Part shown: positions 9,713 to 19,122 of the stretch, piece after piece
Layout: each line of letters opens with the position of its first letter
Position numbering within the stretch: the first letter of the stretch is position 1
Assembly (NCBI GenBank): GCA_001660395.1
Contig: LXWE01000004.1
Location: 206,270 to 270,269 of the forward strand
From: Alteromonadaceae bacterium XY-R5
GTDB lineage: Bacteria; Pseudomonadota; Gammaproteobacteria; Enterobacterales; Alteromonadaceae
DNA: 64,000 nt
Reading direction: 5' to 3'
Translations under genes and position numbers: made by a program
The notes under the pieces: generated by a model
Seen by the model: only the letters and a program-made list of their open reading frames with translations
Told to the model about the DNA's origin: nothing
Databases searched by the model: none

Positions 9713-11821
9713 TTAAAACTGATATTTCACGCTTACTTTGTAGCTGCGTGGTTCACCTGGCATGGTCCACAGGGCGGAGTAGGAGCTGACATAATATTCC
9801 TGATCAAACAGGTTAGTGACGTTTACCTGTACACTGATATTAGGCGCTGCGGCGTAGGTGCCGAACAGGTTTACCAAGGTATAAGAGGGCAGCACATAGC
9901 TTGGGTCGATGGTTTCGCCCAGGCGGTCATCCACATAACGCACAGTGGCACCGGCACTGGTATCACGACCGAACAGGGTGGTGTCGTGTTTTACTGTAAC
10001 AGTGGCGGTGTGCTTAGGAATATTGATCAAACGGCTGCCTTTGGGGATATTCACGCCCCAGTCGGCATTGATCACATCATTAGCAGTTTTGGCATCTGTG
10101 TAGGCGTACGACACCAGCAACAGGGTGTTGTCTGTCAGACTGGCATTCAGATCTACCTCAATACCAGCACTTTCGGCTTCGCCCAGTGCGGCGGAATAGC
10201 CAGAGTTGACTGGATCCGCGGTGAGCACATTGCTCTTCTTCGCGCTAAACAAGGCCACATTACCTGATACCAGAGCGGAATCAAATTTCACTCCGGCTTC
10301 GAGTGATTTACTTAGTTCTGGTTCGAACGCGATGCCACGGTAATCTGAGCCGGTATTGGGGCGGAAGCCTTCGGCATAGCTGGCGTAGTAACTGATTTGG
10401 TTGCTCCACTCGAATACCAGGCCTGCACGGGGGCTGAACACATCCTGCTTTTGCTCGGTAGAAGTGCTGGTGTTATGTTTTTCGATGGTTTGTTCAAAGC
10501 TGTCGAAGCGGCCGCCCAGCAATAACTTCCAGCGTGCACTTAAGTCCATCTGGTTTTGCAGGTAAATGCCGTAGCTGTCCTGAGTTTCGGTTTGATCGTA
10601 CAGCAGTGTGCCTGCGGGGGCTGTTTGACCATAAACAGGGGCATACACGTTAATGCTGTACGTATCGTCGCCGGCTGTTGGACGATAGCGTTCCCAGTAC
10701 TTATCAAACTCGAAATGATAACCATCGGCACCGATTAACAGGTGATGGGTAATACCGGCAAACGCAAACTGACCGCTTGCTTCAATACGGGCTGAAAGAT
10801 CAGTGGAATCAAAATCACGATAGCTGTGCTGACGGCTCAGGGTTTGGCCATCTGTGTTAAGCAACTGACGAGCGGATACCAACTCAGGATCGCTGGAGTA
10901 ACCTTCTAAGCCCGTATCGCGAAAGTTAAGGCCGCCTAACAGGTTCCAGCTACCCAGTTGATGTTCAATTGTTAGCTGATGGGCCAATACGTCGATTTGA
11001 TTGGCGCCATCGCTGGCTTCACCCAGAAAACGCGTCACGGGTAAGGCGGATATATCGCCGTCAATGGCAACAATACCGCGGTCGAACGGCGTTTCCTGAT
11101 CAACGTATTCCAGTTCATAGCTGAGCTTAGTCGCATCGCTGATTTGCCATAACAGTGAGGGGGTCAGTGCCAGCTTCTTGGAATCAATCGGAGTACGAAA
11201 GCTACCTTTATCTTCGTAGGCGCCGTTAATGCGAAACGCCAGTGTGTCTGTCAGCTTGTCTGTGTAATCGCCTTCCAGTCGGTAGTTATCCCAGCGTCCG
11301 GCACTGGCCTGCAAGTAACCTTCGCGCGCAAAGGTGGGCTTTTTGGTAATGATGTTAACTGTACCGCCTGGCTCAGAGCGGCCATACAGGGCAGAACCCG
11401 GGCCTTTAAGAATTTCGATGCTTTCAACATTGGCAGTATCGCGGGTGCCACCAAAACCACGCCCCGCGTTGTAGCCGTTGACCAGATAGCCAGATGGAAC
11501 GTTTTCGTCACCGATAAAGCCGCGCACGGCAAAGCTGTCCCAGACCCCGCCAAAGTTGTTCTGACGGCTGATTGAAGCAGAGAGATCTAATGCATCTAAA
11601 AAGCTGGTGACGCCGGCATCCTCTAAAATTTCCGCAGATAATACTTCAACCGCCTGTGGCTGTGATTTTAGTGGCACATCACCACGAAAAGGCTGACGGA
11701 TCGCGCTGACTTCAACGTGTTCAATATCTTGTGTGTCGGCGGCAATTGCGGCTTGCGCCATTAAGCCAGAGGTAACGGCCAATGATAAAAAAGAGGCATG
11801 AAACGGGGATCTTGAGGACAT
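9713..11821 (-). CDS. TonB-dependent siderophore receptor
   Basis: A 702-residue outer-membrane receptor: signal peptide (cleavage near AIAAD), a TonB-box-like region (IEHVEVSA), a plug domain with ILKGPGSALYGRSEPGGTVNIITKKP near residues 130-155, and a 22-strand barrel ending SVKYQF. The plug motif and length match the FhuA/FpvA-type siderophore receptors. It imports ferric siderophores using TonB energy; the exact ligand cannot be read. ATG at 11821 has GGAG 9 bases upstream; the longer frame to 11869 lacks a plausible site. A Fur-box-like sequence lies about 125 bp upstream. Confidence 0.9.
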   Translation of the reverse strand: MSSRSPFHASFLSLAVTSGLMAQAAIAADTQDIEHVEVSAIRQPFRGDVPLKSQPQAVEVLSAEILEDAGVTSFLDALDLSASISRQNNFGGVWDSFAVRGFIGDENVPSGYLVNGYNAGRGFGGTRDTANVESIEILKGPGSALYGRSEPGGTVNIITKKPTFAREGYLQASAGRWDNYRLEGDYTDKLTDTLAFRINGAYEDKGSFRTPIDSKKLALTPSLLWQISDATKLSYELEYVDQETPFDRGIVAIDGDISALPVTRFLGEASDGANQIDVLAHQLTIEHQLGSWNLLGGLNFRDTGLEGYSSDPELVSARQLLNTDGQTLSRQHSYRDFDSTDLSARIEASGQFAFAGITHHLLIGADGYHFEFDKYWERYRPTAGDDTYSINVYAPVYGQTAPAGTLLYDQTETQDSYGIYLQNQMDLSARWKLLLGGRFDSFEQTIEKHNTSTSTEQKQDVFSPRAGLVFEWSNQISYYASYAEGFRPNTGSDYRGIAFEPELSKSLEAGVKFDSALVSGNVALFSAKKSNVLTADPVNSGYSAALGEAESAGIEVDLNASLTDNTLLLVSYAYTDAKTANDVINADWGVNIPKGSRLINIPKHTATVTVKHDTTLFGRDTSAGATVRYVDDRLGETIDPSYVLPSYTLVNLFGTYAAAPNISVQVNVTNLFDQEYYVSSYSALWTMPGEPRSYKVSVKYQF

Positions 11822-11945
11822 CTGCAAACACTCCAACAATATACCAACCATAGAACCCTTTACCCTCAAATAAGGGTAAAGCAGGCGGCAAAAACAAAGG
11901 GAAAAGTGACTTACGCACTGAATTGGTTGCGGACGTTAACAAAAA

Positions 11946-11960
11946 TGATTCTCAATAACA
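11946..11960 (-). promoter_or_regulatory. Fur-box-like operator upstream of the siderophore receptor
   Basis: TGATTCT-C-AATAACA matches the Fur 7-1-7 pattern TGATAAT-n-ATTATCA at 10 of 14 positions. Its place upstream of a siderophore receptor supports iron repression by Fur. Confidence 0.6.
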
Positions 11961-12050
11961 ATGACTGTAACTTGCTAAAACATATGAAATTTAATTGAGT
12001 GGTAGCTTTTTTAGCCTGCCGGGTACTGCTTGAGATTTCAATTTACCTTT

Positions 12051-12872
12051 CTAGAAGCTGTCGTTTGTGACTGGCTCAGATTTGCCCTCACAGGCTGGCG
12101 TTGGGGTGGCAATAAGCCACTGCATCGCCATCTCAGCTATAGGTGCGGGTACCCAGTGAGGACCGTTAAAGGCGACAAACGTCACGTCATAACCATCGTT
12201 TTGCAAGTCGGGCTGCAAAAACCACTCGGTATGCTGAATTGGGTAGACAGTGTCTTTGCGGCCGTGTAATAGCAGAATGGGCGGCCGACCAACAGGTTTG
12301 GATGGCGGCGCCAGGCGCCATGGTGCGGCGGCGATAATATGGGTAAACAAATCACCATTACTGCGGCCCAGTGCTAACGCATAGGAACCGCCATCGGAGA
12401 GTCCACCAAGGGCCAGTTTGCAGGGATCAATATTGACCTTTGAATAGACGGTTTGCAGAGCTTTATCGAGAAATGTCACATCCGGACCAAACGGGCTATC
12501 AATGCCATCCCAGGTGTTGTGTCTGGCATCTGGGATTAACAGAGCGATGCCATACTTTTCCGCAATCGGCAGCAGATAAGAATACTGACTGGCACTGCCT
12601 CCACCACCATGTAACCACACAAGCAAAGGGATCGCTTTGCCATTTGCGGCGGCGTTTGGAATGTATACAAGGCCATCTCGCCAGGCGGAGGTGCGGTTAA
12701 TCCAGCGTTGTTCACCCAGGCCCAGAGGTGCTTCGCCCGTTTTTTTAGTCTGCCCAGATGCAATTGGTCGACTTTGTATACGGGTTAACTCGGAGTTGGC
12801 TGGTAGACAGCCAACTAAGCCCAATTGGCACAGGGGGAAGACCCAGAGGAATATCCAAATGCGTGTGACCAA
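12051..12872 (-). CDS. LpqC/PHB-depolymerase-like esterase lipoprotein
   Basis: A 273-residue alpha/beta hydrolase. Its N-terminal signal ends in a lipobox-like LVGC (Cys 22), so it is probably a lipoprotein. Visible motifs are the oxyanion region WLHGGGGSASQYS, the nucleophile elbow GGLSDGGSY and LLHGRKDTVYP before a C-terminal His (NGPHW). This fits the LpqC / poly(3-hydroxybutyrate) depolymerase-like family; phospholipase/carboxylesterase is the alternative. The start is TTG at 12872, preceded by AGAGGA at suitable distance; no in-frame ATG exists nearby. Substrate unknown. Confidence 0.75.
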   Translation of the reverse strand: MVTRIWIFLWVFPLCQLGLVGCLPANSELTRIQSRPIASGQTKKTGEAPLGLGEQRWINRTSAWRDGLVYIPNAAANGKAIPLLVWLHGGGGSASQYSYLLPIAEKYGIALLIPDARHNTWDGIDSPFGPDVTFLDKALQTVYSKVNIDPCKLALGGLSDGGSYALALGRSNGDLFTHIIAAAPWRLAPPSKPVGRPPILLLHGRKDTVYPIQHTEWFLQPDLQNDGYDVTFVAFNGPHWVPAPIAEMAMQWLIATPTPACEGKSEPVTNDSF

Positions 12873-12952
12873 TACCTTTGTCCTCTTGCTTCATCCGATA
12901 ATGTTTGATGCCATTAAGTATGACGTTAAATTCTCACCTTGCCGGATAAGGT

Positions 12953-12975
12953 AATGAAAAGCATTGGTTTTCATT
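12953..12975. promoter_or_regulatory. Inverted repeat in the divergent esterase/cytochrome promoter region
   Basis: AATGAAAA (12953-12960) and TTTTCATT (12968-12975) form a perfect 8-bp inverted repeat around a 7-base centre. It lies between the leftward esterase lipoprotein and the rightward dihaem cytochrome. It looks like an operator dyad; the regulator is unknown. Confidence 0.4.
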
Positions 12976-13130
12976 GCAGGCGAGCGGGGATCTGTTACTG
13001 ACACGAAAATTTAATCCCCTTCCTCCCCGCGTTATCTTGCCTGGCTAACTATACTCATATCTCTATTCACCCCTCTTCGCAGACTATCTGGCTGTAAGTT
13101 TTGTGTGGTTAGCATAAGGAAAGGCAGCAC

Positions 13131-14978
13131 ATGTCTACTATCACGCGTTTAGCTGTAATTAGTTGTTTGGGTATTACGACACTGACGGGTTGCGGATTAT
13201 TTGAATCACGCTACATGGGGGCTGATCAGGCCGAGGTGGCAACTGTACCGACGGAAGGGCCTGTGCCACAGCGGCTGGAATTAGAACAGGCCTGGAGCCC
13301 ACAGATACGCCAGTTGTTCTGGTTTACCAGCCAGGGCTCGCGGATCATGCCATACACCTGGTTTACCTGGCTGGAACAACCAGATAACGAGACGCTGTTT
13401 AGGGATAGTACGCATATGGAGTATTTGCGCTATCTACCTGCCAATAGCTCAGCATTGAATCCGGCTGGTCTGCCAATAGGCTTTGCTTTGGCTAATGACG
13501 CTAAGACCGATACCGCCTGGGTTGGGATGACATGCGCCGCATGCCACACCAATCAGCTGGATTATCAGGGTAACAAGCTGTTGATTGAAGGTGCCCCGAC
13601 CCTGGCTAACTTTGTTCTGTTTTACGATCGTTTGGTGGCAGCATTAAATGCCACACAGCAAGACGATGCAAAGTTCACCCGCTTTGCCAGGCGGGTACTG
13701 GCAGACGAGTATGATGAAGACAGTGCCGAGGACTTACGTAATCAGTTGCTTGAACTGGCTCTTGCTGCAACCGAGCGCCAGCAGGTCAACGCTTTACCGG
13801 CCAGCTATGCCAAAGACTTTACCAGTTGGGCCCGATTGGATGCCTTCGGTAATATTCAAAATGCGGGTACGGCTTTCGCCTTACATGACGTGAGTAATAA
13901 CAATGTACCGGCGGCACCTGTGTCATATCCATTTTTATGGGGAACTCACCAGTCTGACGTAGTGCAGTGGAATGCTTCGGCTCCCAACACACCTATTGTC
14001 GGGCCGCTGGTACGTAATATTGGCGAAGTAGTGGGGGTCTTTGGCGAACTGGAAATCAATGAAGCTCCCTGGTGGAAACGCCTGATTGGGATCAAGGTCA
14101 CTTATAGTTCCAGTGTCGATATGCATGGCTTAGGTGAACTGGAAACCTGGGTAAAAGCACTGCGATCACCGCAATGGCCTGAGGCCTATTTCCCTGCCAT
14201 TAACGTTGAGAAGGCCGCTCAGGGGGAAAAGTTATATCAGCAGCAGTGTGTCAGTTGCCATCAGGTGGTTGCGCGCAGTGATGAAGGTAAAGACTATGTT
14301 GCGGCTAAAACGCCGCTGTCGGAAGTTGGTACCGACTCTGCTACCGCGGCTAATGCGGCGTTATATTCAGCCAAAACTCTGGTCTTGGAAGGCGTCAAAG
14401 ACATGGTATTACTGGGAGATCGTTTTGGCGCTGAAGCGCCTGCGATTGAAGTACCGGTAAATGGCGTGGTGGGAGTTGTGCTGAAAGATCCGATCACCGC
14501 CATTAAAGCCGGGCTGGCACCGGAAAAATCCTCCACAGTTAACGCCGATGAGAAAACGCTTGAAGGATTTATGCAGCAACATCTGGAAGCGAGGGAAAAA
14601 CTGAGTCGTTTGCATAGTGCGATTCGTGATGGTGGCTTTGTTGAGCTTAACAAGGACGACATGCAGGTACTGGTGTACAAAGGCCGCCCGCTGAATGGTA
14701 TATGGGCGACAGCGCCCTATCTGCATAATGGCTCTGTCCCCAGTTTGTGGGATTTATTGCAGGCCCCGGCTAATCGGCCAGGCAATTTCTGGGTCGGTAG
14801 CAGAGAATTTGATCCGGTGAATGTCGGCTATGTCACCAGTGAAGGATTATCTCAGTTTCAGGTATTTGATACTGATGGCACAGAAATCAAAGGCAGCTCA
14901 AATGCTGGCCATACCTACGGCACCGAGCTATCTGCCGAAGATAAATGGGCCCTGGTAGAATATATGAAGACCCTCTAA
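13131..14978 (+). CDS. RoxA/RoxB-like dihaem cytochrome c lipoprotein
   Basis: A 615-residue protein with lipobox LTGC (Cys 21) and two c-type haem motifs: CAACH near residue 138 and CVSCH near residue 372. The C-terminal part has NGIWATAPYLHNGSVPSLWDLL and FWVGSREFDPVNVGY, which I associate with the MauG/CcpA-related family containing the rubber oxygenases RoxA and RoxB, often labelled dihaem cytochrome c peroxidase. It would sit in the periplasm, membrane-anchored. Whether it is a peroxidase, a dioxygenase or an electron carrier cannot be told from sequence. A spacing of nearly 235 residues between haem motifs fits this family. It appears monocistronic, followed by a hairpin. Confidence 0.8.
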   Translation: MSTITRLAVISCLGITTLTGCGLFESRYMGADQAEVATVPTEGPVPQRLELEQAWSPQIRQLFWFTSQGSRIMPYTWFTWLEQPDNETLFRDSTHMEYLRYLPANSSALNPAGLPIGFALANDAKTDTAWVGMTCAACHTNQLDYQGNKLLIEGAPTLANFVLFYDRLVAALNATQQDDAKFTRFARRVLADEYDEDSAEDLRNQLLELALAATERQQVNALPASYAKDFTSWARLDAFGNIQNAGTAFALHDVSNNNVPAAPVSYPFLWGTHQSDVVQWNASAPNTPIVGPLVRNIGEVVGVFGELEINEAPWWKRLIGIKVTYSSSVDMHGLGELETWVKALRSPQWPEAYFPAINVEKAAQGEKLYQQQCVSCHQVVARSDEGKDYVAAKTPLSEVGTDSATAANAALYSAKTLVLEGVKDMVLLGDRFGAEAPAIEVPVNGVVGVVLKDPITAIKAGLAPEKSSTVNADEKTLEGFMQQHLEAREKLSRLHSAIRDGGFVELNKDDMQVLVYKGRPLNGIWATAPYLHNGSVPSLWDLLQAPANRPGNFWVGSREFDPVNVGYVTSEGLSQFQVFDTDGTEIKGSSNAGHTYGTELSAEDKWALVEYMKTL

Positions 14979-15001
14979 TCCTGTCTGATTTTATCCTGCA
15001 A

Positions 15002-15033
15002 CATCTGGTACTTGTTGTGCTGAGTACCAGATG
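15002..15033 (+). terminator. Hairpin after the dihaem cytochrome gene
   Basis: CATCTGGTACT (15002-15012) and AGTACCAGATG (15023-15033) form a perfect 11-bp stem with a 10-base loop, 23 bp past the stop. Only a weak T-rich tail follows, so it is a probable rather than certain terminator. Confidence 0.6.
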
Positions 15034-15187
15034 GTCTCTGTTATTTCATGATATCAATTCGCTGAACCCGGAACACACCGAATAAGTGGTTGCTTTCTCG
15101 CCAACGCCTGATTAATGTTCAGCGTAGGTCTATGATTTTTAAATGTTAAATTGATTAAGCTGTCGCAGAGCAGATGAAAGGGATGTT

Positions 15188-15955
15188 GTGGAACCTGATT
15201 ACAGTCGTTATACAAAAGCAGAACTTATTGATGCTCTGGAGCACATTGATAAGGAGAATTATCCCGAGCGAGTTGCACTTATACAGCAGGCACTGGCTGC
15301 CAATCCAGAGGTCGAGGAACCTGCGGAGTATTTATTTCTCGAAGACCCAACACCGGCACAACAACAGCGGCATGTGCTTGGCCTGTTTGCATTAATTTGC
15401 ATAGGGGTTGTAGCCGGTGCGATGTTATTACCGGCTTACTTTCACTCTTTTTTACTTGAGAACACGTATCTGGGCGGATTTAAATGGTCTGCCATTTTTG
15501 TCGGCATCTGCGGGTGCTTGGGCGGCATATATTACTATCTCCGACCTGCGTACTTGCGTAACGTCAATTCGGGGTTGGTCACATCTGGTAAGCAACCTAT
15601 TGCCACAGGTTCAGGCCGACATTATGTAATGGTTCTGATCACTGCGTTAACGCTCTCTTTGGTCCTGATGTACACGACCTTTCGTTTACTGCCGATTGCT
15701 CTGCATCTTTATGTACTGGAAAAACATGACGTCACTGAGGTGTTAACGGTGGCGTCATTGCCACGCCATTACCGCAATAAATACTGCACAGGAAAAATAC
15801 ATCTTAAAGAGTATCAGTCTCAGTATTTTGATTATGTTTGTCTGGGGTTTACGAAATCCGAGTGGAGCAAGCTTGAAGCCAATCAAAAAATCCGGTTGCA
15901 TGGTAGTCGTTCCGCATTGGGATTTCTCGTCAGCCGTGGCCAGCCAATCGGTTAA
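15188..15955 (+). CDS. Hypothetical membrane protein (about 4 TM)
   Basis: A 255-residue protein I do not recognise by name. The first 45 residues are soluble and resemble a short helical motif seen in other gammaproteobacterial membrane proteins (YTKAELIDALEHIDKENYPERV). Hydrophobic segments follow at about 63-83, 95-115 and 147-172, and the C-terminal 70 residues are soluble with two Cys. GTG at 15188 is the likely start, with AAAGGG 5-6 bases upstream; an ATG-initiated frame nearby is out of phase. It stands alone before the Na/Pi symporter gene. No function can be assigned. Confidence 0.7.
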   Translation: MEPDYSRYTKAELIDALEHIDKENYPERVALIQQALAANPEVEEPAEYLFLEDPTPAQQQRHVLGLFALICIGVVAGAMLLPAYFHSFLLENTYLGGFKWSAIFVGICGCLGGIYYYLRPAYLRNVNSGLVTSGKQPIATGSGRHYVMVLITALTLSLVLMYTTFRLLPIALHLYVLEKHDVTEVLTVASLPRHYRNKYCTGKIHLKEYQSQYFDYVCLGFTKSEWSKLEANQKIRLHGSRSALGFLVSRGQPIG

Positions 15956-16047
15956 TTTTCTCTATCAGCTTTGGTTCAGCGTGGTTCTAAGGAGGCTTTT
16001 TTAAAATAGGCGTATAGTTAACCTTATCAAAGTGTTAGCTAGCGGGT

Positions 16048-17712
16048 ATGCATGTGATTTTGTGGCTGGATTTTATTGCGGGTATTGGCATCTTTCTGTT
16101 TGCCATGCATCAGCTTGAAACAGCGTTGCAAGCTATCAGTGGGCCGTCGTTACGCACTATGCTGTTAAAAGCAACGTCTTCGTCATTTGGCTCTGTTCTC
16201 AGTGGTACGCTTGCCACCGCAATTCTGCAAAGCAGCTCGATGGTGGGCCTGATGGTGTTGGCAATGGTGGGAGCGGGTATCTTACCTTTGACCAATGCGG
16301 TGGGCATGGTTATCGGCGCGAATCTGGGCACCACTATCACCGGCTGGCTGGTCACCCTGCTCGGATTTAAATTATCGTTGTCGCAGTTAGATGTACCCCT
16401 GATGGGCTGTGGTGCGATTATCTATTTAATTCAGCGAAACCGTGATGCACAGTCAGGCTGGGGCCTGTTTATGTTTGCCATTGGCTTGCTGATTTTCGGC
16501 CTGGATATGATGAAAACCAGTGTGGCAGCGGTGTCCAGTGTATTTCATCCCGAACAGTATGCGCATTTGCACAGCATTTGGTTTGTGTTGATTGGTGTGG
16601 TGTTTACCGCGGTGATTCAGTCAAGTTCGGCCATGATGATGATCACCCTTAGCGCCTTAAGTGCAGGTGTGCTGAGTTTTCCTGCTGCGGCTGCATTAAT
16701 TATTGGCGCGGATTTGGGCACCACCAGTACTATGCTGATTGGAGCGATCCAGGGCAGTGCTAACAAACGCAGGGTGGCGATGAGCCATGTGATATTTAAC
16801 CTGTTTACCGCACTATTTGCTTATCTGATTATTCTACCTCTATTACCACAGTTACTTGAGTTGGCTGGGTTGACGGATCCCTTATTCGGGCTGGTGGCGT
16901 TTCACAGTTTTTTCAATCTGATTGGCGTATTGCTGATGCTGCCTTTTCTGCGCCCGTTTGCAGCTAAACTGGCTGGCTGGTTTGGTCAGCCCGAACCGAC
17001 GCTGTGTCGTTACCTAAACGATGTCCAGGCCGCGGATGATCCTGTGTCGCTGGCTGCATTAGATAAAGAATTTGGCCGCTTGTACCAGCTCTGTCTTGGT
17101 CTCAATACCAGAGCGCTGCGGTTGCGCACTGGGGCCGCTATCGATGAAGAGCTGGCCAACTTTGGCCACGGATATGAAAACCAGTATCGTGGTTTGAAAG
17201 AGCTGAATGGACGCATGGTGGAATTCATTCTGGATATCAATTGTGGCGATGAAACCGTGAAAAGCAGCTTGCATAAACGCCTGAAAGCGCTGCGTGAACT
17301 TCATTATGCACTCAAGTGCGTGAAAGATATTCGTGAAGACCTGATGCAGTTTGAGCTATCTGTGGTGCGAAAGTTACGGGGTATTGCGATGAACCGGATT
17401 GAGACAGATGGTCGCCACTTTTCGCGCTTAACTCAGCTCATTGGACTGACGCCCAGTCCGGATCTCAATGATGAGCTGGACAACATTATTGCCGCTGCCG
17501 CCTTGTCCCATGAACATTTTGTGGCTGAAGTCTATGAATTGCTGCAACAAGATTCCCTCAGCAGTAAGGAATTGGCGACGCTGGTGAATACCAGTAAACA
17601 TATACAGCAATGCATTGACGGACTGGTATCGAGTTTACGCAGTGTGCAAGGGCTGACAACGAGCGTTGTTACCTCAGCCGCAGTACCAGCATTGAGCGAA
17701 CAACATTTGTAA
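16048..17712 (+). CDS. Na+/phosphate cotransporter (NptA/YjbB-like) with PhoU-like tail
   Basis: A 554-residue protein. Residues 1-310 carry two copies of the Na/Pi cotransporter motif (ATAILQSSSMVGLMVL and FTAVIQSSSAMMMITL, each with the QSSS signature) across about 8-9 membrane segments. Residues 340-545 form a cytoplasmic helical region like PhoU. Such proteins carry sodium and inorganic phosphate across the inner membrane, inward or as a safety exporter. ATG at 16048 begins directly with the first helix. No Pho box was seen upstream. Confidence 0.88.
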   Translation: MHVILWLDFIAGIGIFLFAMHQLETALQAISGPSLRTMLLKATSSSFGSVLSGTLATAILQSSSMVGLMVLAMVGAGILPLTNAVGMVIGANLGTTITGWLVTLLGFKLSLSQLDVPLMGCGAIIYLIQRNRDAQSGWGLFMFAIGLLIFGLDMMKTSVAAVSSVFHPEQYAHLHSIWFVLIGVVFTAVIQSSSAMMMITLSALSAGVLSFPAAAALIIGADLGTTSTMLIGAIQGSANKRRVAMSHVIFNLFTALFAYLIILPLLPQLLELAGLTDPLFGLVAFHSFFNLIGVLLMLPFLRPFAAKLAGWFGQPEPTLCRYLNDVQAADDPVSLAALDKEFGRLYQLCLGLNTRALRLRTGAAIDEELANFGHGYENQYRGLKELNGRMVEFILDINCGDETVKSSLHKRLKALRELHYALKCVKDIREDLMQFELSVVRKLRGIAMNRIETDGRHFSRLTQLIGLTPSPDLNDELDNIIAAAALSHEHFVAEVYELLQQDSLSSKELATLVNTSKHIQQCIDGLVSSLRSVQGLTTSVVTSAAVPALSEQHL

Positions 17713-17713
17713 T

Positions 17714-18631
17714 TTAGCTGGTGGATTCCTGATTGAACTGCTCTTCCGGGGTTTGCATCTCCGCCATCATCCACTCGCGAAATGCCTTCATGCCAGCTGT
17801 CAGAGGACGGCTCTTTCGATATACCAAATAGAAGGCCTTATTGGTTTCCAGCTGAATATCAAATGGCACAATCAACTGGCCTGCATTGATTTCGCGAGAC
17901 GTAAGTGTGCTGTCTGCCAGTGCAATGCCTAAACCTTCCTGCGCCGCGGCAGTGGCTAACTGACTGCTGGAAATTTGCATGCTGCCTTTAGGCTTTAGTC
18001 CGGTTACACCGGCTTGCTGTAACCAGTCCTGCCATTCCCACTGGCGTTTACTGACATAAATAAGGGTGTGATGACGCAGGTCATCGGGCTTTTCCAGTGG
18101 AAATCGGCCTTTCATCACTTTTGGACTGCACACAGGTACCAGTCTGACACTGCATAGAAAGTGAGTTTCGATGTCATCCCATTCGCCGTTGCCGAAATAC
18201 ACCGCCATGTCGGTGTTGGAGCGATTGAAGTCAATCAAGCCCATAGAGGCGTTTATCTGTAGCTCAATATCCGGATACTGGTCCTGAAACCGCCCCATGC
18301 GCGGCATTAGCCACCGGGTAAGGAAATTGGGAGCAACACTGATTTGCACCACATTGGTATCTGGGTTGGTGGTCAGGCGATGGGTGGCCACTTCAATTTC
18401 ATCGAGCGCATGCTGAATGGATGTCAGATATTGTTCACCTGCAGCGGTTAACTCAACTTTTCGTTTGTTTCGTGAAAATAATGAAACACCCAAATATTCC
18501 TCAAGAGTCTTTATTTGGTGGCTGACAGCAGATGCAGTAACATAAAGCTCCTCTGCAGCCCCCGCAAAACTTGCTTTTCGAGCGGATGCTTCAAAGGTTC
18601 GCAAAGTGTTAAGAGGCGGTAAACGGCGCAT
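17714..18631 (-). CDS. LysR family transcriptional regulator (GcvA-like)
   Basis: A 305-residue LysR regulator: N-terminal winged helix (LPPLNTLRTFEASARKASFAGAAEELYVTASAVSHQIKTLEE, broken here only for reading, residues 4-44) and a substrate-binding domain to about residue 295. The PPLNTLRTFEA start and the VTASAVSHQI helix are typical of the GcvA group. I placed the start at 18631, where family similarity begins; an extension to 18691 shows no ribosome site. It is divergent from a 63-residue gene, the usual arrangement for LysR and its target. Confidence 0.88.
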   Translation of the reverse strand: MRRLPPLNTLRTFEASARKASFAGAAEELYVTASAVSHQIKTLEEYLGVSLFSRNKRKVELTAAGEQYLTSIQHALDEIEVATHRLTTNPDTNVVQISVAPNFLTRWLMPRMGRFQDQYPDIELQINASMGLIDFNRSNTDMAVYFGNGEWDDIETHFLCSVRLVPVCSPKVMKGRFPLEKPDDLRHHTLIYVSKRQWEWQDWLQQAGVTGLKPKGSMQISSSQLATAAAQEGLGIALADSTLTSREINAGQLIVPFDIQLETNKAFYLVYRKSRPLTAGMKAFREWMMAEMQTPEEQFNQESTS

Positions 18632-18753
18632 GAAATCGGTGTAATGATGAATTATTTTCATCATTGTGCTTAGAAAGCTTCGCTTTTGCAAGGGCTAACA
18701 CCCGCGTATCATTCACAGCGTAGAAGTTAACCACCAAAACGCGGAGCCTAACC

Positions 18754-18945
18754 ATGCAAAATACTGAACTGAAACTGGACAACAACGGTTTAATCGATAT
18801 CGACCACTACGTGAAATTGTCACGTGAAATGCGTAGTGCCTATGTTGCTGAAATGACTGCGGCCTTAGTTGCCAAAATTAAGCGCTTTTTCACCGGTAAA
18901 TTACCTGAACTGGACACTACAGAAGGCCCTAGCTTAAGCCACTAA
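18754..18945 (+). CDS. Small hypothetical protein divergent from LysR
   Basis: A 63-residue charged, helical protein with a central segment REMRSAYVAEMTAALVAKIKRFF that would form an amphipathic helix. GCGGAG lies before the ATG, and a clear hairpin follows the gene, so it is a real transcription unit. Such small proteins beside GcvA-like regulators resemble the DUF1127-type group in size and basic helix, but the sequence lacks the usual DUF1127 arginine motif. Function unknown; probably controlled by the LysR gene. Confidence 0.65.
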   Translation: MQNTELKLDNNGLIDIDHYVKLSREMRSAYVAEMTAALVAKIKRFFTGKLPELDTTEGPSLSH

Positions 18946-18970
18946 TTCTCTAGGTTCCCGTTTATTCGAG

Positions 18971-19009
18971 GGCTAACACTGTTTCCTCCAAGTATAGTGT
19001 TAGCCTTTC
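18971..19009 (+). terminator. Terminator-like hairpin after the 63-residue gene
   Basis: GGCTAACACT (18971-18980) pairs perfectly with AGTGTTAGCC (18996-19005) across a 15-base loop, followed by TTTCT. Confidence 0.75.
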
Positions 19010-19122
19010 TCATTCCCCGCTTTATTCATACTTTCCTGACGTCATTTATCGTTTTTTAAACCGCGTCTTAAGTCTAGTTTATTGGTATGCTCTGGTTGTA
19101 TAGGCAACGAGAGGACGACCCT

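Noticed and set aside
9641..10267. A 208-codon open frame antisense to the siderophore receptor
   Set aside because: It lies inside the receptor gene on the other strand, and the receptor reading has clear domain motifs.
18692..18979. GGGCTAACAC repeated at 18692 and 18970 around the 63-residue gene
   Set aside because: The second copy is part of the terminator stem; a 10-base match at this distance may be chance and I see no third copy.
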